Under the pieces are notes generated by a model. The model had not been told where the DNA came from and made no database searches. It saw nothing but the letters and a program-made list of their open reading frames with translations. Positions 1-12,529 of a stretch of 64,000 bases of DNA are shown here, piece by piece (within the stretch, counting starts at the first letter, position 1; each line of letters opens with the position of its first letter). The position numbers and the translations under genes were made by a program. The stretch covers positions 66,613,703 through 66,677,702 of the forward strand of contig CAMGYJ010000002.1 in NCBI GenBank assembly GCA_946122785.1. The letters are read 5' to 3'. This stretch comes from Linum tenue (Eukaryota; Streptophyta; Magnoliopsida; Malpighiales; Linaceae).

Positions 1-1437
1 CCAGTGACCATCCAGAATTTAGTCATTTGAAGAAACAAATATGAAACTTATCAACACACCATAAATCTGGATCAAGTTTTCATCATATCATATGGGGGGG
101 TTCATCAATCATCAAGAGAACATGGAAGGTTGCCAATATGGGATCTCAGGAATCATGGGCAAGCCTTCCAATCAGATGGGTTCTTTGTCCCCTTCCTAAC
201 AACCTCTAACATCCAATGCCAATATTGCAGCTCTGAAAAATTCAAACTTTCAGTACTCCTTAACAGAACCACATGACAATGGATCTAAAGAATTTCCCCT
301 CTGCCAAACATGAACTGACGCGTAGCAGTTGGCAACATGGCCAAATGGGGTCGGGAGGAAAGAATGTTTTCGTCGGATGGTGGGAGGAGGGAGAGGCAGA
401 GACCTGGCTAACAGAGCATAACATAACATGGGTTTAGGAGTTAGTTTGGTTTTAGTTTTAGGTCCAATATGATAATAAAGAAGTCTGTCCACAAACAAAT
501 TCACCCCACTGGCCATTAACTCTGCTGTTGGCTCTGTTTTTCTTTTTATCTCCTTCCAACACTGAAACCCGCATGTGATGATGTCTATGGTGCAGGGAAG
601 AAACACACATGGGAATGGGGGGAGGAGCTAAAACGGCAGAATTCAATGGTTTTCAGGCACCCAATTTTGCTTCCTTCTCTTCTCTTCCCTTCCTTCCCCA
701 TGTGCAGTACAAAGACAAGTCTTTTATTGAGAAGAGATATGGTTTCTCTGGCTTCCAAGTCAAACAACATAAAGATGGACCATTCCCATGGCCCCCATGT
801 ACATACACATAAGTGTCCTTCTCAACTCCCATCTCTTTGTTACCCATATCCTTATCATCACCATCACCAAACTTACCCTTCTCTGCCTTTTTGGATATCA
901 AGGATATGGACTAGGGATGGAAAATTGATGCTTCGGGTGTCCAACCAAAGTCCAATCAGGTCAAAGCGATTAAATCCGAGTGTTTTGAAAGATTTTTTTA
1001 TAGGATGCGAGTTAAAAAAATGTTTTTAATTTGGTTGGTTTATCAAGAACTGGTTAGTCTCAATAACTCGAGTTGTCGAGAGAGGTTCGATTATCAATTA
1101 TATACAATTTATTAACACGTCTCCTAACGAAAACCACTCATATAGACTTGAATTTTGTACAGTGGCGGACACCATGTGTTTAAGAAGACATATGAGGGTG
1201 ATTGGGGGGTTTGAAACAGAAGACCTCTCGGTCACAAAAGGCTCTAATACCATGTCATGAACTAGTTGGTATTAATAACTCGAAGTTGTTTAGATGTTCA
1301 ATTATGGATACTAGCAGGGTTGGGGTGTGCAGTGTTCGAGAGTATGTACTTATAAAAATATGAATAATTATTGATGTTGTTAGTCTTTATATCAATATAA
1401 AATTTTAGAAAAAAATTTCAATAATATAAGAATGTAG
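1..1437. other. no gene recognised
   Basis: Several ORFs of 60-127 codons lie here on both strands, but they overlap one another, have low-complexity composition (CAT/CAC runs near 850-880) and match no family I know. A TAGGGATGG motif at 912-920 resembles the terminus of the hAT-like elements found elsewhere in the window, but no partner end is visible. The region could hold the untranslated part of a gene cut by the left border. Confidence 0.4.
1050..1290 (+). repeat. dispersed repeat with CAATAACTCGAGTTG motif
   Basis: Two copies of a motif of about 35 bp (CTGGTTAGTCTCAATAACTC... at 1050-1088 and a diverged copy at 1261-1290) flank a stretch that includes 'ctctaataccatgtcatgaa'. The same motif recurs at 5792-5830, 5919-5958 and 6150-6180. 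This is a dispersed, probably transposon-derived repeat; I cannot assign its class. Confidence 0.5.
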
Positions 1438-1439
1438 GT

Positions 1440-1711
1440 GTCTGGCGCTTTCGCATCTTCTTAACCCGAAATGGCTGGGGAGAGGAAAGGTTCCTTTTTT
1501 AGGGTACTCCGGGAACAGATCCAGTGGAGACGGGGTGGGGCCTGTAGCTCAGAGGATTAGAGCACGTGGCTACGAACCACGGTGTCGGGGGTTCGAATCC
1601 CTCCTCGCCCACAACGGAAATAATTATTCGCAGTTATGTTTGTGAACCTATGAGTCTCTATGCTGCCGCAGTTACCCGTTAGTTTCGGCTGGGACCCTTT
1701 GCCACCCTTAC
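1440..1711 (+). other. nuclear insert of plastid DNA (NUPT)
   Basis: The sequence from about 1470 to 1612 matches what I know of the plastid inverted repeat just before and including trnR-ACG (GCTGGGGAGAGGAAAGG, CGGGAACAGATCCAGTGGAG, then the tRNA). The DNA to either side is nuclear in character: AT-rich, with dispersed repeats. The left border is near 1440. The right border is uncertain: the 100 bases after the tRNA do not match the plastid continuation I expect and may be a second, rearranged fragment. Confidence 0.75.
1538..1611 (+). tRNA. trnR-ACG: plastid-derived tRNA-Arg (ACG), within NUPT
   Basis: This 74-nt cloverleaf starts GGGCCTGTAGCTCAGAGG and ends CCTCGCCCA. The anticodon stem CGTGG/CCACG encloses loop CTACGAA with anticodon ACG, and the T arm has GGTTCGAATCC. 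The acceptor has two non-pairing positions near its base, which as far as I recall is also the case in the genuine plastid gene. The sequence is intact, so the insertion may be fairly recent. It is unlikely to serve the cytosol, although the internal A and B boxes could allow some Pol III transcription. Confidence 0.85.
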
Positions 1712-4700
1712 ATCATGGACTCTTCAAACTGACTAAAGTAAATGTAAGAATCCAAGATCAGCAGCTATTCAGAACCAAAATTAAGGCTACATCTCCCTCA
1801 TATGTAACCTAAAAAGAGCATAGTGTTTTAAAGGCTATGGAATCTTTGTCTTGCTGAAGTTGGAAAGCCTGAAAAGAAGGCTTTCTCGTCCTACAGTAGC
1901 CAATTTCCAGATCCAAATCAAATCAATAGATTATCTATATTGATGCATCCACTCACCATAGAAAAAAGATAGGGTTACTCGATTTGGCTGTGGCCTGTGG
2001 GGGGGAAGTGGAAACAGAACAGAGCTCTGCAACAGAGACAATAATGTGATCCATGTAAAACCATGTTCTTGTACAAAGCATATTCTCTGGCTGGCTAGCC
2101 TACCTAAAGCTTACATTTTTGTTTTCACCTTGATATGAGATTTTGCTCCATTCGTCAATTCTTCAAAGCCCTACTACAACTACACGTGATTTTCCTTCAG
2201 CTTCTGGAGGATAGATTGTGTATCCTTGAATCCAAAGTCTCACATGCATTCCTTCATCCCTTTTTCAGGTGGGGAGAATGAATGGGAAGAAGCAGATTTC
2301 TGAAGAGAGTGTTGGGAACATGGAGTCCATCATTGATTGTTTTTTATGGATTTGTCGAGTATTCCTGAAAATCACAGTAATTTTAAACATATATACAAAA
2401 TTTCTCGGGGAAAAAAACGCATGGAAGTACTCTCGACCGTCTCATATTATAAAAAAGGGGGAAATTCTGAACTGTTCAAAGTTCATTGTGTGTGTAGAGA
2501 GCCGTATGATTGATAAATTCGATTACAATTTTTTTAAAAAAAAGAATACAAAACACCAGATTTACGTGATTTCCCCGTTCTTTATTGAACGAGACTAGCT
2601 TTGGGAGTCTTATTATTAGTTTTTCCAGTTAGGAGTAAGCGTATATGCTTAAACCCCTTAAGTAGCCGAATAACTAGCCCTAGCAAGACTAAACACGGGT
2701 GGTAATAACAATATGATCCCTAAACTGTCTAACGGAATACAGAATAGGCTTAGGAAATCACAACATGATGATACATATAAGCGTTAATTAGATGAACAAC
2801 TGAGAAGCACCTGCTGTAACTCCTATTTACTGAGACCAACCAGACTGCAAGTGTGGCAGATGAGATAATTTATTAGTAACTAGCCAGAGCAATTATAATT
2901 TCCCTTTCCAAACCAAAAACAAATCAAACCCACCTTTTTGCAGTTTCAGAAACAAAGGATGATACAATTATCCGTTTTAGTGATGGGGATTAAGGATGAC
3001 GTAGTCACTACTAATGGGGATTAAGGATGATTGGGAGTTGTATTAAAATAATGTGTAGGTATCACAATTAAAATTGCACTTTGAATTGTACTAATGCACA
3101 TGGTATGAAAGGGATAAATGTGATAATTGCTAAAGTTGTTGAGTGGCGAACTATATATAGGCGTGAATAAAAATAATCATAATCTGACTCAATTCACTTA
3201 TAATTATCGCTAAAATTAAGGTTTAACGTTTGACTGAGTTTTCTTTTGTGGAATTCGCTTCTCTTGAGCTGTGTGCGAGTTTTGGGCTATGCAACCTATA
3301 GATACATGACCCAACCCATGCTACAATTATTGTTCTAAGTGTCCGTATAAAAAATGTATTTAGGTCGTCTACAAGCATATTCGTGAGAGGTTTGGCATAT
3401 TTTATCATATTAGACGTATTTAGTTATGTTATAGTTCACGTTGTTGTCTTTTTGTGCATACAATTTTTGAAGAATAACATATTATGGATGCTTTAGCTTA
3501 TAATGAATAACGTCTTTAGCTTATTTCAGTAGAAAATGCTAAACATGTTGAAGCAAATTGCACTTCATCACAATCCAAACAACTCCTATTCATTTTGATG
3601 TTTAAAGCTTCGTTTATTTGCTTGATACTTTAACAGGTGTTATATATATATAGTTCATACATGATATATATAGTTCAGGCTAGCGTATGTCAGACATACG
3701 TTTTACGCCTGTCGAATTTTACAATTTAGAGCACGAATTAACCAGAGTTTGAGACATGATACCATACCCTAATATCTAATGGGCGAATCACAATCCCTAT
3801 TCTATATATATCTTGTTGGTTAGGGTTTTTACTTAAAAGTACAGTGCACCCAATCCAACTCAATCATAAACAAACGGCAGTGTTCAAATTTTTTTGACTA
3901 ATTTGAATTTAACATTTTCAAAATCAAATATAGTCAAATAATTAAAACGACCTAAACTCAGAACCACACTGTATCATTCTTAGAGATGCTCTAATAAAGC
4001 ACAATAATACTATTTGGCTTGTAGCCTAGCTAGCTAGCTTGCTACAACTAGCAAATGATGAACCGCTAGGAGGAGATCTAAACCCTAACAATGCTTGAAA
4101 AACAACAAACAGCCCACAGCCCCAAATAATAGTGCTGCCCTGCCACTGCCAAGTGAAGCCGCCCATTTGCCCTCTACTCTGCATCACATGGGCAGATTTC
4201 TCAGCTCATCACCTTTCCCTTGTGTCTTGTTCCCATCACCTAACAATAACAATTCATCTACCCTTCAATTCAGGGTAAAGGAGAAATCCAGAAAAAAGGC
4301 AAAGTGTAAAAGAAAAAAAAATTTATGTGCATGCATGAAGATTGAAGATTGCAACTTGTCTCGCCACCTGATCCCTACATATGACCTTATTAATTAATGT
4401 TCTAATCAAAAGACAAGTTTCGCATAGTTACTGTATCATCACCATCATCGATCGATTCACATGCATCGCATGTTGTTGGAAGTCAAAGGAAGGGAAGAGA
4501 CAGGAAGTAGCTTAGTACCAAACAAACAAGGGTGTGTGTGGCTATAGTTTTACTTTTACCATTGATGATCACTGTAAAAAAACACAAATTTCATTTATTT
4601 GAAGCAATGGAAACAAACAGTTCTTTATTGACATTGAGGGAGGCTTACAATCATCGGATTGCCATGCCCTCGATCTGCTTCGAAACAGAGGAAAAATTAT

Positions 4701-5193
4701 AAATGTGATGGTTTCATCACCCTCTGACACTTGTCCATCACCCATATTTATGGTGTGCATTACCATCGGTAAATGGACTAAGTCGAGTTTTAATATATTT
4801 TGGGGTTCAACTCGTTAATAATTGGTCGAGTTCTAGCTCGACTTGTTTACCAAAATATTGGCTTGTGCTTGACTCAACCTCGGCTCATCAATTAGCTAGC
4901 TCGCAAGATCTGCTCAAGTTAAGATATCATATAATTTGATTTAAATTTTGTAATTGTTTATGTCATGTTACTTATTAGTAATTAGCATCCAAGTAATTAT
5001 AGGTGGTGAGCTATATATAATAAAATAAACCTATGAATTATCAACAAGCCAATGATAAGCTATTAATCAATTCGATTATAAGTTGCTAGTTGAGGAGGCT
5101 CCATATCCATATTGTCGATTCTTATAACTCAAAACGAGCTAGCTAGCTCACGAGTTGAGTTCAACAAGTCACCAAGTTGAGTTGATTCACGAG
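1712..5193. other. AT-rich intergenic DNA, no gene recognised
   Basis: No coding exon with a recognisable product was found. A 16-bp direct repeat TGGGGATTAAGGATGA lies at about 2984 and 3015. Runs rich in CTCGA/TCGAGTT at 4780-5170 look like a dispersed repeat, and related sequence occurs at 29080-29320. Short ORFs at 2269-2598 and 4095-4397 contain long A runs or low-complexity peptide and are not credible genes. Confidence 0.4.
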
Positions 5194-5753
5194 TAGGGAT
5201 GGCAATTTTGCTCATACCCGTGGATTTTTTACTATCCAACCCAATTGGCTTGGGTATGAAATCCAAATAGATGGATATGTAGAGTTTGATGGGTTTGTAC
5301 CCATACTCATTTACTTGGGCTGGGTTTGGTTTGGTTTATAACAAATGGATTTGGGTTTGTACCCATGCCCAAATATAAATTACAATTTGGTACCTAAACT
5401 TAATAGATATGCATATTTAGTACCTATTTTTTTTTGCATATAAGTCCTCAAAATATCGATAGAAAATTACATTTTGGTAAGTAAATTTTTTTGGACTTAC
5501 ATTTTGGTACCTAAACTTTTTAAATTTTATAAAAAGGTCCAATTTTTGCATGTGTAGTTAAAACACTCTCACGTAAATGGATTTCCATATCCAACTCATA
5601 CTCATTTAGATTATGGAAGCAATATCCATATCTTACCCTAACTCATCTACAAACCCCAAATCCATATGCACTTCACTCATACCCAACCCATTATAAATGG
5701 GTCTACTTGGATTTAGGTATAATTACCCATGGGTGGGTAATTTGCCATCCCTA
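5194..5753. mobile_element. hAT-like non-autonomous element, TAGGGATGGCAA ends
   Basis: The element begins TAGGGATGGCAATTTTG and ends ATTTGCCATCCCTA, so the terminal inverted repeat is about 13 bp. It is flanked by TTCACGAG (5186-5193) and CTCACGAG (5754-5761), an 8-bp target duplication with one mismatch, the size typical of hAT transposons. The 560-bp interior is AT-rich, contains many CCCAACCCA/TGGGTTTG blocks and encodes no transposase. Similar termini occur at 21911, 41200, 52396 and 59938. Confidence 0.8.
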
Positions 5754-8286
5754 CTCACGAGCTTTGCGAAACGAACAAGGTATCATAAACAAATTGGTCT
5801 CAATAACTCAAGTTGTTGGGAGAGGTCCATGTGTAGAAGTCCATAAAAGGTACAGGTTTTCTTGAACAGAAACCATTGGTTTGAAGCTGGCAGATGTACA
5901 CCATACCATGTCATAACCAGTTGATCTCAATAACTCAAGTTATTGGGAGAGGTTCATGTACCACTTCCTCACACAAAGCGTAGCTCAAACTTGGCTCTGT
6001 AATAAAGAAGTTCAGTGTCGAACGAGTTTTTCTCCAAATCGAACGCCCAAACACTCGTGAGCAGCTTATCTCATTCGCACCCCTATTCTAAATTAACAAG
6101 TAGTGATTATACAGTTGTTTATAACTAACCGAAGAAATCATTATAATAAACTATTTGATATCAATAACTCGAGTTATGGGAAGAAAATTATTTATGGATC
6201 TCTTACCATAATTATACATTTGTGTTGAGAAGTGAAATTAAGATTAAAAAATCATTACCTCCTGTTCTTAGTGGGGTGAAATTAACTTTTTGCTCCGCGT
6301 CCAATGAATATCGAAAGTCTCCATGCTTAATGTATCCAGAGAGTGTCACGTGATGGTGACTAGTGTTAATTAATCTGTGATCTCCTTCACCCTTAAACAA
6401 TGGGTTAGACGACTAACCACATCACATGCTCCCACATTACATTTTTGCAACTTTCTCTTTTCCTCGTTACTAAAGTGAAAATCTCTTGTGCTAAACAAAT
6501 AATTTATTCAATATTATTGCGTTCAATCACATTTTTATTCTGCACGACTGAAGTATTAAGCGTCAAAACAAATTGATAAGTACAATTACAAGCGTCGGCT
6601 CTCTCTATATATTTATAGAAACTCAAATTCTTTCCGTGTTAAATCTTAATTTCATACGTGTGCACCATGATCTCATATTATGGAAAATCAAGTACTTAGA
6701 TGCAATTTTCCCATGTAATGTTTGCACCTTGTAGGAATGACAATTGTACATACAAACTGTATGTATCCGACCCTCTCCGAACAACTTAATGAAGAGAATC
6801 TCCGCATGGAGTTTGGTTCGGGTTTCTAGGGCGGATATTATTCACTTATATATGAAAACTGCCGGAATAAGAATGGAGATGATATGGGTTTACGATCTGA
6901 AAAATGAGAATGAGGATAAATTTAGCGAAATTCGCCACAAACCTGCCGGTATCTTACGCCGCGGAAGGGTACTTTATGAGTGAGGGAGTTCAAAATCCTA
7001 TTTTTATTAGGGATATTTTGTGGTACGGTTTCCACCACCACCACCTTGCTTAGGCATCCATGTCTGTCTGTAATCTGGTAAGAACTCGGCATCATATGTC
7101 TTTGATTCACCAAGTGGGCATCTCTAGGAATGGACATTTTGCCATTTAGGTTCATGAATTTATGAAATATATATGCAAAATGATAATAACATACAGAAAC
7201 CCACCACCTGCAAATGGGATGGATTGTCTCTCTTCCTAATGGACATGTGGGTCATTACTTGAGCAAAATTAGGGTTCAAGTTTTAAGTTAATCCCCAAAA
7301 ACTTTAAAGGAAATTCTTGACATTATAGTCAATTGAGATTTCATTAAACGAGGTAACTTGCATCTAAATCAAAATTCTGTGTTCCTTGTGTTAAACATTT
7401 CGACCTTCAAAAAGGGTACCTTCTTATGTTTTTTCTTATTGAAATGAAGAAGAAAATATCATTTTTTTCTTTTCAAAACTTTGTGGGGGATATTATTGTT
7501 TCCCTTCCAGGGAAAGAGGCTTTGGAGCAAAGAAAAACTGAATTGGCTCCCACGTCCACTGAAAAGCATGATCCCACCTAGAGAAAGAAAGGCATGGATA
7601 AACACACTGGATTTATGCAATCCAAAGGAGACATTGAATAACCCTAGCTAATAATATTAGGAATAGCAAGATCTTTATTATCTACGTATGTATCTCGTTT
7701 GACATAAACAATAACCACACATCAATGTTACTCGCCATCCCAAAAAAAAAATTCAAAGCATGTCTTTTCTTTGTGTCCACGGGAAAAGAAAAAAAATCAT
7801 GTATGGTTTCCACCATCGATTATTATGAGCAAACATAATTTTCTATTTTTCAGACTATAGGTTCGAATTATCTGCTATATATCGTAAATTTTTCGAAAAC
7901 TACAATCAACTTCTCTTATAAAATTTCGATAGAAGTGTTAAGAGAGAATCACATGTATTCATCCCACATCCACTCGATCCATATGAATTCTTGCTTTCTT
8001 TATGGAAATATCCAGGGGATAAGATAAGTAGGGATGACAAAGTATCCGTAACCGTGGATATCCGCCATAATCTTACCTAATCGGGTAGGATAAAACCCGA
8101 ACCTGAAGGACTTTTAGTGGGTACGGGTAAAATCTGAACCCGAATATTGGAGTTAATGGGTGGGCATGGTTTTCTCACTATCCAACCCGAACTCGCCCGA
8201 TTATACACATGAATATGTATTTTTGTCTAGAAATAATCATTATTTTTCTCTAACATATTTTATATTTTGCATTTAAATATAATATA
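5754..8286. other. intergenic DNA with repeat fragments, no gene recognised
   Basis: Three further copies of the CAATAACTCAAGTTG motif lie at 5792-5830, 5919-5958 and 6150-6180. At 8029-8040 the sequence TAGGGATGACAA starts what looks like the left end of another hAT-like element: the following 200 bases have the same GGGTA/ACCCGAAC blocks, but no right end appears before the LINE poly-A at 8287. ORFs at 6744-6983 and 6922-7155 (-) match nothing I know. Confidence 0.4.
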
Positions 8287-11200
8287 TTTTTTTTTTTTTC
8301 GTTGAATCAGGTGCCCTCTTCTTATTAAACATAGCAAGAAGCCAAACAAAACCAGATACAACGAAAGGGAGGTATCAAAGTGATACCCCCAAAATTCTGC
8401 AGAACAGTACAACTGACACCTACAGTAGGAACCTCAACATCAACTACTAAGCCTAGACCTCACAGAATCCCAATACATTCCAGATCCCCCAAAATACACC
8501 TTGTTTCACCTATAATCAAAAGATCGCGCTTGATTAGGCTTTGCAGCTCTGACACAGCAAGTGAAGCCCCATCATACATTCTTCGACAACGCTCTTTCCA
8601 AATCGAGGCAACCAAGAAACACCAAACCATCCCTGCGAGAGAGCCATTCTTCCTCCTGCAAATAGAACAGGCAGCAGCCACAGTGGCTTGCCAAGAAGAA
8701 TAGCACAAAGGTAAAGAGCAGACCCTGAACAACCTCTCTAGCATACTCACATTGGAAGAACAGATGCTCCTAGAATCAATCCCTTGCCTGCATAACACAC
8801 AACCAGCATCTACACTTTTCCCCATTTCACTAACTTCTCAGACGTGACAATACCATCAAGCAGAATAGTCCAAGCCAGAAAACTATTCCTAGGAACAAAG
8901 CCTTTGCCCCATACTAGTTTATACCATTCCACAACAGGCCATTTTGGCCTAATACCCTCCCAAACAACACTAAGTCTAAACCTGGGCATAGGAGCTTGAT
9001 CCCATAGTACCACCCCTCCCTGCACAGAGTAATGCTGCTGTAGCACTTGTCTTGTCTTCAAAATTCGACGCCAGGCCCAGGAACCACGAGGACTGGACTT
9101 GACTGTCCAGATGCTACCCTGCTTGATCCTATAAGTTTGGATCCAGGCTACCCATATAGTTCCACTCTGCATCAGAATTAGCCAGAGCATACGAGCAGTG
9201 CATGCCTGATTCCATGAAACAAGTTCTTTCAAACCCAATCCACCCTCCTGCCTTGGCCTGGCCATCCTGTCCCACCCTATCTTTGCTTTGCCATCCTCAT
9301 TTCCATGCCATAAGAAGGTGGAGCAAATTTTCTGAACCTGTTTGAGTACTTTCTTCGGAAGTAAGAAAACCTGCATCCAATACTGCAAAACCCCCATGAG
9401 GACAGAACTGACCAGCTGAAGTCTCCCAGCATAGCTGAGTTTCTTAGCTCTCCAGGACTTGATTTTGTGGGTGATTTTGGCTACAAGTTTGTCACAATCA
9501 GCAGTGGACAGCTTACCAGTTATCAGTGGAAGACCCAAATACCTCACTGGAAGTACCCCCTCCTGAAAACCAGACACTAGGAGTGCTCGACTTTTGAATA
9601 TCACTGACAGCCCCCCAAAGTAAACTTCACATTTTGCAGGGTTGCACTTCAAACCAGACAGGACATAGAATTCAGAAAGAATTTCTTGTACCCTAGCTAT
9701 AGCAGTCCCCGACCCTTCAGTAAAGATCAAAAGATCATCAGCAAAACTCAGGTGAGTTAGCTTCACTTTTTTACACTGGGGATGGTAAGGAAGATGGCCA
9801 AGAGCAGCAGACTCATTTAATAGTAAAGATAATCCTCCATAGCTATAGTAAAGAGGTAGGGTGATAATGGATCACCCTGCCTCACCCCCTTTTGAGCCCC
9901 AAAATAGCCACAAAGCCCACCATTAATGCAAATACTGAACTTTGCAGTCTTCACAGTCAACTTAAGCCAGTTAATAAAGCAAGCAGGGAATCCCATAATG
10001 TCCATCATCAGAAACAGATAAGCCCAATTAACGGAGTCAAAAGCTTTCATAAGGTCTACTTTAATAGCACAACGAGAAGACAGATTTATCCTATGATAAC
10101 CACTAACCAACTCTTGTGCCATTAAAATGTTGTCAACAATTCTTCTCCCTTCTATAAATGCAGATTGATTCCCACTAATGACTTTAGGAAGCACTCTCTT
10201 AAGACGATTAGCCAACACCTTAGCAATTATTTTGTATAAAATATTAATGCAAGATATTGGCCTAAAGTCTTTAAGAGCACAGGCAGAAGGTACCTTAGGT
10301 AACAGGGAGACAGCAGTAGCATTGACACTTCCAGGGAGACGACCTGATGAGAAAAAATCCTTCACCCCTGCAATAACATCATGCTTGATAATATGCCATG
10401 CTTTCCTGTAGAATCCTGCCGAGAACCCATCAGGCCCAGGGGCCTTGTAAGGATTCATATGGAGGACCACAGACTGAATTTCATCATCTGTAACAGGAGA
10501 AATAAGTAAAGCAACCTCCTGAACACCAAGCCTGTTTTGAACCAGTGACTCCAATCGACCTCTATCCGGGTGAATATCCTGATTGCAAACCCCAAACAGG
10601 TTCTTATAGAACAAGACAGCCTCCTCTGCAATTTTCTCCACGTCTGTAATTTCCTCACCAGTCCCAGTGATTAATTTACGGATTGCCCTTTTAGCTGTAT
10701 GAATCTTAACGGCCTGATGGAAGAATCTCGTACTCTTATCTCCCAATTCCAACACATTAACTCTTGATTTCTGTTTATACAAGCACTCCTCAGCCTTCCT
10801 GAACTCATCAAGCTTAACCAACCAATCAGAAACCAAAGCAAAAGATTCCTCTGAAGGAGACAAGTAAGCGTCAGCCTTAGCAGAGAGAAGAGCACGTTCA
10901 GCCTCCTTAACTCGTGTGCTAATGTCCCCAAATTTATCCTTGTTCAGTTGCTTCAATGCCTTCTTAACCAAAGTTAGTTTCAGCTGCACTCGATGAAGAG
11001 GGTGTGCTTCAACTTGTGTTTCCCAAGCTTTGTTAACTAAGGGAAGAAAATCAGGACTGTCCGCCCAAAAATCGAAGTACTTAAAAGGCTTGGGAAGAGA
11101 TTTATGAACAGGTTTCGAAGTCACCAGGATGCCACAATGATCTGAAAAATGCACAGTCACAACATCTATACGACAGCCAGGGAAGTCATCCAACCAATTT

Positions 11201-11680
11201 TCGTTCACAAAAGCTCGATCCAATCTCTTAGCAAGTGGATTGCCCACTTGATTATTCGTCCATGTAAATTGAGGACCAACCATTCTATGCTCCACTAGTT
11301 CCATCGAGTTCATCCAATTCCCAAAATCTCCCATACAACCATTGAAATCACAATGCTTAGATACATCCCCTGGGTTTAGAACCGCGTTAAAGTCCCCCCC
11401 AGCAATCCACGGGTGATTACTGACCTTGAGTCTTGCCAATTCAGTATAAGTGAGTCGCCGTTCCACCTCATCATTGGACCCGTAAACTGCAGTGAAGAAA
11501 CAAGATTCACCATCTACTGATTTGATCAAGCAATGAACAAAGTTCTTGCTGGGAACAAGAACCCTTAAATCTATACTGTCAGGATCCCAAAATAGCCAAA
11601 TACGCCCCAGGTCACTGTCTTCATAATTCAAGAATTTCTGCCAGCCAGCACAAAAACCCTCAGCCAAACAATCCTAACAA
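8287..11680 (-). mobile_element. LINE retrotransposon, 5'-truncated and frameshifted
   Basis: This is a non-LTR retrotransposon on the minus strand. A run of 13 T at 8287-8299 is its poly-A tail. Reading from 11676 down, the order is endonuclease (GGDFNAVLNPGD, RLDRAFVN, HFSDHCGI), reverse transcriptase (NPYKAPGPDGF, NQSAFIEGRRIVDN, DLMKAFDSVNW, GVRQGDPLSPYLF, catalytic FADD) and a zinc-binding RT-associated domain. The upstream ORF1 and the start of the endonuclease are missing: the frame is closed by a stop at 11674-11676, next to a plant-mobile-domain exon. 5' truncation is usual for LINE insertions. Confidence 0.9.
8460..11673 (-). pseudogene. LINE ORF2 remnant: endonuclease, RT, zinc-binding domain
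   Basis: Three ORFs in different frames together make one broken ORF2. The first (11673-9817) holds endonuclease and RT motifs up to PLSPYLFTIAMED and then runs into a stop. Homology resumes in another frame near 9820-9767 and continues with LTHLSFADDLLIF to about 8822. A second frame change follows KWGK near 8822, and the cysteine motif (VDAGCVLCRQ) is in the third frame. A third shift near 8770-8740 separates it from the expected EHLFFQCEYARE peptide. With at least three frame changes and a missing 5' end it cannot make a working protein, but it is recent enough to be clearly readable. Confidence 0.88.
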
Positions 11681-12453
11681 TAGCGACCCCGCCTACAAGA
11701 TCATAAGGAACCCGTCCTAACAGTCGCAAACAGATCGCCGACCACTCCTCATCCGGTATATCAACTACGACGGCATCACCGTCGATCGCCAAACCGGACA
11801 GTGTAACAACGTCCTCTAACGTGATCGTGATCTCACCACACGGTAGATGGAAGGTCGACGTCTCGGGTCGCCACCGCTCTACGAGCGCAGTAATCAAACT
11901 CGCATCGGGGTTCATAGGGACTAGGGGCACGACACTTAACAAGCCTGCCGCTTCGAGATATGGCCGATAAAGCTCGTGGTAAGGTACTAAAATGGTCGTA
12001 CCTCGAACATGGTAAGATCGATCACCAGCCTATAGTGCACAAAACTTATATTAATTCATCTTCATTCATAATAATTCTAATTTCACCTAATTAATTCTAA
12101 TCTGTAATCCTATTCTCTAACAGTACAGTTCAGTTCACCAACTAAAATAATCTAATTAGAATCATTCGTAATAATTCTAATTTCACCTAATTAATTATAA
12201 TCTATCTAATCTAATATCAAATTATACTAATTTCAAAAAATCTAATACGTAATCCTACTCTAACAGTACAGTTCAGTTCACCAACTAAAATAATCTAATT
12301 AGCTAATTAGCTTTACATGAATAATTATCAAATACTTACCTCGTTTGTCCAAACAGAGTCGATACGATGTTAGCCATGTCCCCAAAGAAATGTCGCATCG
12401 ACCGGACCTGTATCAATTGTCGCCGGCAGTAATCTCATCGAATACGGATCCAT
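11640..12453 (-). pseudogene. plant mobile domain (PMD / MAIN-like) gene, broken
   Basis: A minus-strand exon starts at ATG 12453-12451 with MDPYSMRLLPATIDTGPVDA and ends at a GT donor at 12339. The second exon starts after an AG at 12031-12030 (phase 0) and encodes AGDRSYHVRGTTILVP, then WRPETSTFHLPCGEITITLE, the core of the plant mobile domain found in MAIN-like proteins and in some transposons. Exon 1 has an in-frame TAA after FLWGHG. The 3' part of exon 2 is replaced by LINE sequence at about 11680. The family is known from Mutator-like and LTR elements, so this copy is probably transposon-borne rather than a host gene. No PMD sequence reappears beyond the LINE tail. Confidence 0.8.
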
Positions 12454-12529
12454 AAGCCTAGGAACTGCAAAAACAAAGCAACAAACCATTAAAAAAAACA
12501 CAAACCATTAAAAAAAACATTCAAGCCGC

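Noticed and set aside
646..1029. 127-codon ORF near the left border
   Set aside because: His/Ser/Pro low complexity, overlapped by equally long ORFs in other frames, no splice-linked exon.
1538..1611. trnR-ACG as a working nuclear tRNA gene
   Set aside because: Sequence and flank are plastid-type; it is best explained as an organelle insert.
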